From positions 1 through 64,000 of the forward strand of contig AJWJ01000001.1 in NCBI GenBank assembly GCA_000277445.1: a DNA stretch of 64,000 bases, read 5' to 3'. The notes below the pieces were generated by a model. It saw only the letters and a program-made list of their open reading frames with translations, had not been told where the DNA came from and did not search any database. A program made the position numbers and the translations under genes. Each line of letters opens with the position of its first letter. Within the stretch, counting starts at the first letter, position 1. Of this stretch, positions 56,713 to 64,000 are shown piece after piece. This DNA comes from Polysphondylium violaceum. Its lineage: Eukaryota; Evosea; Eumycetozoa; Dictyosteliales; Dictyosteliaceae.

Positions 56713-57816
56713 TTATTGATGAGGAATAGTAATATTTGATGTATTTTTTTGATTAGCTTCATCATACAATCTCTTGAAATACAATGGGTTACTATCTTCA
56801 ATGATCATTAATTTATCTTCCAAAGATTTAACTCGTTGATAAATATCTTTTGGAACACGAGGCACTGTTATCTTTAAATGATTCTCTAGTATATCTAATC
56901 TTTCATTGATATAGGATGTTTGATTCTGATTAGCTGTTGCATAGGGATCCGATGGAAATTGATCTAGAGGGCCAGTGCTATTAAATGTTGTTGATTTTTG
57001 TATCTTGGACTCCGGTATAGATATAGTTCTTGATGAATAATTGTTTTCATTGTCTACTTCATCTCTAAACTCTATTACATTGTTTTCAGTGTTTTCATGT
57101 TTTTTCAATCTATTAAACGATCTAATTCTATTCTCTAAATCCTTTTTAGATGCATTGACTTGAATATTTTCAGGATGTACTACCGCTGACTTGTATTGTT
57201 TCTCAAAGTCTTGTTGCTGTTGTTGTTGTTCTTTTTTAAATCTTTTAAACTTATTCCTGAATCCGTTATTTATATTATCTTTTTTATTAATCTCTTTATA
57301 TAAAGACTATTATACTTTGATTAGTACTTTTACTACTATTAACGATAATAACTAATAACATACAGTTGTATGGGATAAAAATGTTTGTGTGCTCTTGATT
57401 AATTTTGAATTGGTTCCAATAGGTTGTAAACTTGAAAACTCTTTAACATCGCCCAGTTCTTTTGATATCACTAGATTTATATTTTCATTTAACAGTTTAA
57501 TTAATTCATTATTTACATTTATCTATTATCATAGTAGTAGTTTATTATTTATGTTGTTGATAAGCTGATTAGTAAACAAATCTTTAATGACACAAACAAA
57601 CTAATAAATGACAGGTACATTTTCAAGGTATTGCAAGATTGTAGATTTCAATTCAATGATATTTCCTACACAAACATCTTTATTGACATAGGTCTCTTGT
57701 GATTGACTCGTGCAACTATGACTATTACTATTGTTTCCCACCAGAGTATTATCACCTATGTCATCGATATCAATCTCAAAATTCTCATCCTCTACATTAT
57801 CATCGTCTTGCTCCAT
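56713..57816 (-). CDS. MBIP-like protein (ATAC complex subunit)
   Basis: Three exons (57816-57619, 57522-57364, 57306-56713), all phase 0, give 316 residues. The N-terminus is acidic (MEQDDDNVEDENFEIDIDDIGDN). The C-terminal half contains DLENRIRSFNRLKKHENTENNVIEF and then INERLDILENHLKITVPRVPKDIYQRVKSLEDKLMIIEDSNPLYF. The latter matches the C-terminal block of MBIP (MAP3K12-binding inhibitory protein 1), in which a short helix is followed by PRDIYQRIKxLEDKILELEGxSPEYF. MBIP is a subunit of the ATAC histone acetyltransferase complex in animals; the same nuclear role is inferred. A Lys/Gln stretch lies around 134-150. Divergent from the CELF gene. Confidence 0.8.
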
Positions 57817-58884
57817 TGTATGTAGTGTTGTATTTATTTATGCACACCTATGAATTTTCAGACAAAAAAAAAATAAAGAAAAATTGTAAAAATATTATTT
57901 CCACGAGTGGATCTCTTATTTATAGTGCATTGATTCTCTTATCACCTTAAAAGATTAGCACCAGATAATTATTTGTGGGGGGCACCAAAAGGCACCTATT
58001 TATAAACCCACACAACATATTACAAGAGGGCACCCCCACCTCAGTTTTTGAAATTGTTTTTTTGAATGTTTTTTTAGATTTTTTGAATATTTTTTCTCGC
58101 CCCCAGAGTTCATTTTACGAGATTTTTTTTTTTTCATGGACAATTTTGATAAAATTTTCGTTTATGCAAATATCTTTCGCATTTGCTTTTGAAATTTTTT
58201 ATGAGTAAATAGGTATACCTTAGTTTTTATTTCTACAACAATATTTTTGAGAGACAAAAGGTAATTTATATATATTAAATTAAAATTAAAATATCTATAT
58301 TGGAATTATATCTCTTGCAAGCAACACCCCATACACACACACCACATATTTTGCAAACACAACAGATATGATATATATATATATATATTTTTTTGGTGGT
58401 GAAGGCGTAAAGACTTGCGAGCGAATCTAAAAAAAAGTCCAAAAACTGTATTTTTGTTTTATTTTTTTTTAATTTTTTAAAAATTTTCAAAAAAAAAAAA
58501 TTACACCCCCACACCATCTCACGCACAAAACTATTTCAAAAAAAAAAAAAAAATCAAAAAAATAACATCAACAACTCTAATATATATCTATATATCTCTC
58601 CCTTTGTGTTTATATATATAGTTTAGATTTCTATCCATCCACACTCTCTATTTGTTTCTTTTGTGTGGTGTTTGTTTTTTGTTTTTTTTTGTTTTTGTGT
58701 GTGTTTTTTCCAAAAGAGTTTTTATTGTGTGTTTAGTTACATAGCAACAGCAACAGCATTCTTACTCTCTCACGTGGGCCCGAGTCCTTTATTTACACCA
58801 ATTACCACTCTCTCTTTTCCTCTCACTCATTTCTTTTATCTATTTATATATTAAATATATTATATAGCTTTTTTTCGACGAAAA
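57817..58884. promoter_or_regulatory. Divergent region between the MBIP-like and CELF genes
   Basis: About 1.07 kb, AT-rich with TA and CA repeats. At about 57957-58038 GGCACC/GCACC recurs five times (around 57960, 57979, 57989, 58030) next to G runs, an unusual cluster about 150 bp upstream of the MBIP-like start. The CELF leader near 58560-58884 is C/T-rich. No gene seen. Confidence 0.4.
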
Positions 58885-60171
58885 ATGCAATCTATTCAAC
58901 AACCCCAACAACAAGGAGGCTTTACCGTCTTTGTTGGTCATATCCCATCCTCAATGAACGAAGATGGTGTCTCTCAAATTTTCAATAAGTTTGGAACTCT
59001 CTATGATATCACTATTATTAGAGATAAAAGAACAAATGTTTCTAAAGGTAATTTTTTATTAATTTATTTAGGATATTTATAGAAAGATTTGTTTTACATT
59101 TGTGTACATGTGTATATTATACACTACACACCTATCAATAATCTAGATATATGTGTGAAAAAAACAAATGTCCTTTCATTGCAAATCAATCTAAAGATTT
59201 TCCTCTTTTTCATGTTCACCCCCACAAAAAACGAAAAGAATTTTTTTTTTTTTTTATGAAAAAAAAAAAGCTATGAGGGACAAGCGAAATGCGAAATGCA
59301 TTTTCAGCACTTATCTTTTCTTTATATTATTCATTGTCATGATATATTAAAATATTAATTCTAATTATAATAATAAAATAGGATGTGCCTTTATCACCTT
59401 TGGAACTAAAGAAGAAGCCGATCTTGCTATCAATACTGTCAATAACAGCAATCAATACATTGAAACAGTAGGTTTTAGATTAGATATTAGATTGGAGATT
59501 GGATTTAGAGTAGTAGAGTAGTAGCGATAGTAACAATAATATTAATATAAAATTAAATTTATTATTAGATGACTAAACCATTACAAGTTAAATATTCTGA
59601 TAACGAAATTGAAAAGATGGAAAGAAAACTTTTCATTGGTATGTTGGGTGCTTCTGAAGAAGAACAAGTACGTGCTATTTTCAGACCATATGGTTTCATT
59701 GAAGAACTCACTATTGTCAAAGAAAAGGACGGTAAGCCAAAAGGTTATGGTTTCATTAAATTCTCCACCAGAGATGAATCTGAAACTGCTTTAAGAGAAG
59801 TTGATGGTAAACAAACTCTTTTTGGTTCAAATCAACCAATTATTGTTAAGTTTGCTGATACTGAAAGACAAAAGAGAAAGAAGATGTTGATGGGTGGAAA
59901 TGGTACCCCTTCTGGTAACAACCAATCTGTTCCAATGAACCCATACAATCAATTCTATCAACAATCTGCTCCAGGTTATCCAAATCCATTCTTTTATAAT
60001 CAAAATTCTCAAATTTCTCAACAACCAATGAATGGTGGTTATGCTCCACGTACTTCAAACTATGCTGGTGCTAATCCATATGGTATGCAAATGGGTGGTG
60101 GTAATAATAATGCTTTTAATTGTATGTATATTTATATAAATAATATTTACTACTTTAGTAAATATTAATCA

Positions 60172-60252
<81 letters not shown>

Positions 60253-60533
60253 TTATAGCAAATTACAATCAACAAGGTGAACCATCTAATGATTTATTTA
60301 TTTATTACATTCCATTCAATTATGGTGATGAAGAATTAAAGAGTCTTTTCCAACCATATGGAAATGTTGTTAGCGCTAAAGTTTTTATTGACAAAGAAAC
60401 TCAACAATCAAAATGCTTTGGTTTTGTCTCTTTTGATAATCCTCAATCTGCTATGCAAGCCATTCAACAAATGAACGGCCAACCTTGTGATGGAAAAAGA
60501 CTTAAAGTTGATTTCAAAAAATCAAAAAACTAA
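58885..60533 (+). CDS. CELF/Bruno-type RNA-binding protein with three RRMs
   Basis: Four exons (58885-59047, 59382-59467, 59569-60121, 60259-60533) close to 358 residues. RRM1 at about 12-95 (TVFVGHIPSSMNEDGVSQIFNKFGTLYDITIIRDKRTNVSKGCAFITF) is split by two introns. RRM2 at about 100-180 (RKLFIGMLGASEEEQVRAIFRPYGFIEELTIVKEKDGKPKGYGFIKF). A Gln/Asn/Gly/Pro linker follows. RRM3 at about 275-358 (NDLFIYYIPFNYGDEELKSLFQPYGNVVSAKVFIDKETQQSKCFGFVSF). The 2+1 arrangement and the LFIYYIP-type RNP2 of RRM3 fit the CELF/Bruno family, which controls splicing, translation and decay of GU-rich mRNAs. The third intron is almost wholly an (AAT)n repeat. Confidence 0.92.
60172..60252 (+). repeat. (AAT)27 microsatellite inside an intron
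   Basis: A perfect AAT run of about 81 bp fills most of the third intron of the CELF-type gene and stops six bases before its TTATAG acceptor. It replaces the usual T-rich tract, so splicing depends on sequence right at the acceptor. Length is likely polymorphic. Confidence 0.95.
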
Positions 60534-62066
60534 ATTAACCTATTCAACTTTTTTGAATAACTAGACAAAAAAAATTAGTATTTTTTTTTCTATCCTTCTC
60601 TTCTTCTTATTTGTATTACTAAAATGTTAATTCTCCTCTATTCCAACCAAATAATCCATTTTTTTCATTTTATTAATCTTTTTTTTTTTCCAATCTCAAC
60701 CTCAACCATCATCTCAACACTCAAACTAGAAAAAAAAAAAAAAACAATTCAACAATAGTTTTTTTTTCCAAACCCAATTACTATTACTACTTGTTGGTAT
60801 ATTAATTTCCCCTCATCTTTTCCAATAGAAAAGTAACACTAAAAAAACCATCATTATTATTGTTGTTGAAGAATATTTTCCTCAACACATAATTAATACC
60901 AAATAAAAAAAAAAAAAAAAACAAATAACTTTTTAAAAATCTAAATATATTAAAGTATTAATTTCATTTATATGATTTCTCAAGGTGGTTTTTGGTTTCC
61001 AGAATTCATTGTCATTGATACAATCAATTTGATGATTCATATTTTAAATATAAATGAATTTTCAATTCATTGTCGTTTTGTAAAACATCATAATTTACAT
61101 CATATATTGAGTCCTAAAAAAAAAAAAAACCTTTCACTTTTCAAAAACCATTTTTCATTAATATAATTTTAAAAATTGATTAAAAAAAAATCATGTCTTT
61201 TTAACGGTCGATTGATGACATGGAAATGCCTCATTTTTTAATTAATTAAAAGAAAAATGAGAAATCCGAAAAAAAAAAAATAAAAGAAAAATACAAAAAA
61301 AATAAATAATAATTTTTTGGAATTTGGTTCGTTTTTAATTAAATTTTTTTTTTTTAGATCTGTATGAAGCGAAATATAGTAGATATCGATTGCCTGTAAT
61401 GTAATATAATGGATCCGAATGTTAAAAATTCAAATAATGTTGAAAGCAGTTTGACATGCCGAATAAACCATTATACATTTATTTTTAGCAAGAAGAAAGT
61501 TATCATAGAGACATATTCACAATTCACATACAATAATACTGGAAATTAAAAAAAATCCTGTTCTTTGTCCAAGGTCTCATCCTTTAAATATCTCAAACAC
61601 CTCAAACTTTCAATCATTAATTTTATTTTAATTTAATAAAATACTTTCAGATAGATAGATATACCACGTCTTCATTTTCCAGAGTGTTATGTTGGACTTG
61701 TCTATTTAAACTGATCTTTTAAATTGTTTGGTCAACATTATCCTTTTATCACTTTACAACACACACCACACTCACACACATTTCCAACTTTTTTGTCAAA
61801 AAATTAAAGTCTTTTTTAATCACTATTATTGTAATAATATATTGTTTAATATCCAATAAGATTTTTGATTTCTTTTTAGCCTCCACAAAGGAGACTTTTA
61901 TCTTAATTACTCTCTTCTTTCTTTTAAACTGTTATATTTAAGGTAAATTTTTAAAATTGTATTTTTTTTTTAAACAAGAAATTATTATCTTTTGACACTA
62001 ATCTTTTTTTATAATTATCTATTATTTTATTATCCTTTTGTACTTTTAATTTATGTATTATTAGAA
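60534..62066. other. 1.5 kb intergenic region
   Basis: Holds the CELF 3' UTR on the left and the G8-protein promoter on the right. A 64-codon open stretch at 60972-61166 begins with ATG but ends in Lys/Phe low complexity and has no recognisable family, so I do not call it. Two hairpins lie at 61192-61261. Confidence 0.5.
61192..61261. repeat. Two adjacent inverted repeats
   Basis: CATGTC (61192-61197) pairs with GACATG (61217-61222). Immediately after, CTCATTTTT (61230-61238) pairs with AAAAATGAG (61253-61261) around TAATTAATTAA. Back-to-back hairpins in noncoding DNA; no mobile-element features around them. Could be a structured transcript or a protein-binding palindrome. Confidence 0.5.
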
Positions 62067-64000
62067 ATGATCACAAAAATTTTATCAATCCTATTTTTAT
62101 TTATATATCTGAGTAAGTTTTATTCATTTATATTAACAACTTAAACTTTTTGACATTTTTTGCCAAATGTTGGAAATTTCTAACCAATTTAGTTTTTTTT
62201 TTTTTTTTTTATTTTAAAACTCTTTCATTTTTAATTAGTCAATGCTCAATGTAATGGTCCTGATACACAATCCGATCTAAAGCCCTGGAGTTACGGTACC
62301 AGCTGGATTACAGGAAGATATCCCGTGAACGGAGAAGATGTCGTCCTTAAAAATGGAACTAAACTACTTTTGGATGTATCAACTGCTAGATTAAATACTC
62401 TTACCATCCAAGCAGGTGCTGCTTTAGTATTTAGTTCTAGAAATGGTCCAATTGAATTAATTGCCAATGCCATCATCGTACAAGGTAGATTAGATATTGG
62501 TGATGATAATTGCAGATATAATGGTACTGCCACTATTACATTAACCGGTCAAGATGGTAAGATTTCATTTTTTAATTTATATAAATATGATATTTCATTT
62601 ATTAATATTAATTAAAATGATTAGGTGTTGGTTATTCCAATCCAGATTTTGGTCAAAAGTTCCTTGGTGTCATGGCTGGCGGTAAGCTTGAAATCCATGG
62701 ACAAATGACTTATCCAATCCCAACTTGGGTAAAGTTAGCTAAAACTGCAACCAGTGCTGATAATATTATCAATGTAGATACCGATGTTAGTAAATGGCCA
62801 GTTGGTTCAACCATTGTTGTTGGTTCTACCGATTTTGATATGTATCAATCTGAACAAGCTAAAATTGTAGCCTGTCCAACTTGTACCGCTTATCAAATTA
62901 AATTAAACAAAACATTGGATTATTATCACTTTGGTGCAATCACTTATGGCATTGATCAAAGAGCTGAAGTTGGTTTATTAACAAAGAATATTGTTATTAG
63001 AGGTGAAATGCAACCTTCATGCAATGGTTCTAAATTATGTGCCTTTTTCAATTTTGATACTTTTGGTGGCCATGTAATGATAATGAAAGATTTTGGTAGT
63101 GCTCATATCCAAGGTGTTGAATTATACAACATGGGTCAAACCTATCATTTGGCTCGTTATCCAATTCATTTCCATATGTGTGGAGATGTCGATACTGGAA
63201 ACTATGCTTCGTGGCCATCTTTTGTAAAGGATAATTCTATCCATCACACCTTTTCACGTTGTTTGACGATTCATGGTACCTCTGGTTTGGTTGTTGTGAA
63301 TAATTTTGCCTACGATAACATTGGTCATTGTTATTTCTTTGAAGATGGTTCTGAACAAAGAAACTATTTAGACTCTAACGTTGGTCTTTTAACAAAGAGT
63401 GGTTATGTTCTTCCTTCAGATCGTAACTGTGCCCTCTGTTCCTTTGTGACCCCAACCGATTTTAATGGCCAACCCACTAGTTGTTCCGAATGTAATGGTG
63501 TATCTACTTTTTGGATTACCAATCCAAATAATTATTTTAGAAACAACATTGCTGGTGGTTCTGAAAGAAATGGATTTTGGTTCCTCTTCCCACCAAACCC
63601 CTCAGGTCTCTCTGAACCTCTTTATCCAAATGTCCATCCAGATCGTACTCCATTAGGATCTTTTGTATCAAACAAAGCTCATTCAAATGTAAACACTGGT
63701 TTAAACATTGATCAATCACAACAAATTGTTCAACCAAGTGCCTCTCTTCCATACCAATATATGTCTTTGACCTATGGAAGATACAAACCAAGAGTTGATC
63801 CAACCAATTGGGATTCTGCTAGAGCCCCAGCATACTTTTATGACTTTTCAGCATACAAGAACAAATGGATTGGTTTGTGGGCTAGAGGTGGTGATCTTAT
63901 CTTTGACAATTGTAAATTTGCCGACAATGCCATTAGTGCTACTCTTGCTCAAGAAGGAACTATGCCAGCTGATTATGGATCTTCTCAATCCATTAAAAAC
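62067..64000 (+). CDS. Secreted G8-domain protein, CEMIP/TMEM2-like (5' part; runs off the window)
   Basis: Exons 62067-62112, 62239-62556 and 62625 to beyond 64000; phases fit and the frame is open to the window end. Signal peptide MITKILSILFLFIYLINAQ. The mature part begins with a G8 domain at about 20-160: LKPWSYGTSWITGRYPVNGEDVVLKNGTKLLLDVST, LNTLTIQAGAALVF, GRLDIGDDNCRYNGTATITLTG. A long beta-helical region follows with YHLARYPIHFHMCGDVD, NSIHHTFSRCLTIHGTSGLVVVNNFAYDNIGHCYFFEDGSEQRN and STFWITNPNNYFRNNIAGGSERNGFWFLF, closely matching the parallel beta-helix core of CEMIP (KIAA1199) and CEMIP2. Those animal proteins act in hyaluronan breakdown; amoebae lack known hyaluronan, so the substrate here is open. 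Dictyostelids carry several such secreted G8 proteins. Confidence 0.88.

Noticed and set aside
60972-61166. 64-codon open frame downstream of the CELF-type gene
   Set aside because: Begins with a plausible ATG, but has no family resemblance and ends in a Lys/Phe tract; too weak to call.
1-64000. tRNA, rRNA, spliceosomal RNA, CRISPR, LTR/DIRS retroelement or DNA transposon
   Set aside because: I scanned for TTC-loop motifs, direct-repeat arrays, paired terminal repeats and reverse-transcriptase, integrase or transposase motifs and saw none. Short degenerate remnants could escape reading by eye.

Overview
This is nuclear DNA of a dictyostelid social amoeba (Dictyostelium, Polysphondylium, Cavenderia or a relative). 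The evidence is very AT-rich intergenic DNA with long A and T tracts, polyQ, polyN and polyT runs inside proteins, and short introns with GTAAGT/GTATGT donors and TAG acceptors. A DcsA-type cellulose synthase fits this, since dictyostelids make cellulose in stalks and spores. I spliced the gene models by hand from donor/acceptor motifs, reading phase and protein-family continuity. Every model reported closes in frame, but none has transcript support here.

Layout. 1-5 kb: a small MICOS Mic10 gene (+) faces a large R2R3-Myb regulator (-). 4.6-9.1 kb: a long stretch without genes, holding CA/GT-rich blocks and one cloverleaf-like inverted-repeat structure. 9-12.1 kb: a CH-IQ-DH-PH RhoGEF (-). 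13.4-18.3 kb: mitoribosomal mS34 (-) divergent from a three-domain family A DNA polymerase (+). 18.4-26.5 kb: a DUF4604 protein, a large EGF/TM surface protein, a CRAL-TRIO protein (-) and the Hsp90 co-chaperone Aha1 (+). 26.6-32.3 kb: an F-box-like protein (-), a small orphan gene, a mini protein related to ribosomal eL19, and tryptophan 2,3-dioxygenase (-). 32.7-41.7 kb: a SETD3-like methyltransferase with a His-rich repeat tail (-), TMEM256/DUF423 (+), a Golgi-type sulfotransferase (-), mitoribosomal bS18m with a giant extension (+), and a KCTD9-like BTB/pentapeptide protein (-).

42-64 kb: mitochondrial NAD(P) transhydrogenase (-) and cellulose synthase (+) diverge from a 4.7 kb gene-free region. 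That region carries eight same-strand ACACCCA motifs, like the CA-rich elements of dictyostelid developmental promoters. Next come a GC-richer, hairpin-rich element (candidate ncRNA), proteasome beta-3, a membrane-anchored UBX protein, an MBIP homologue (-), a CELF-type RNA-binding protein, and the 5' part of a secreted G8/CEMIP-like protein that runs off the window.

Themes: five genes belong to mitochondrial families (Mic10, mS34, organellar polymerase, NNT, bS18m), with TMEM256 and the eL19-like protein as possible additions. They are scattered, and genes are generally arranged as convergent and divergent pairs sharing short AT-rich promoters. I saw no transposon, retroelement, CRISPR array or tRNA gene.
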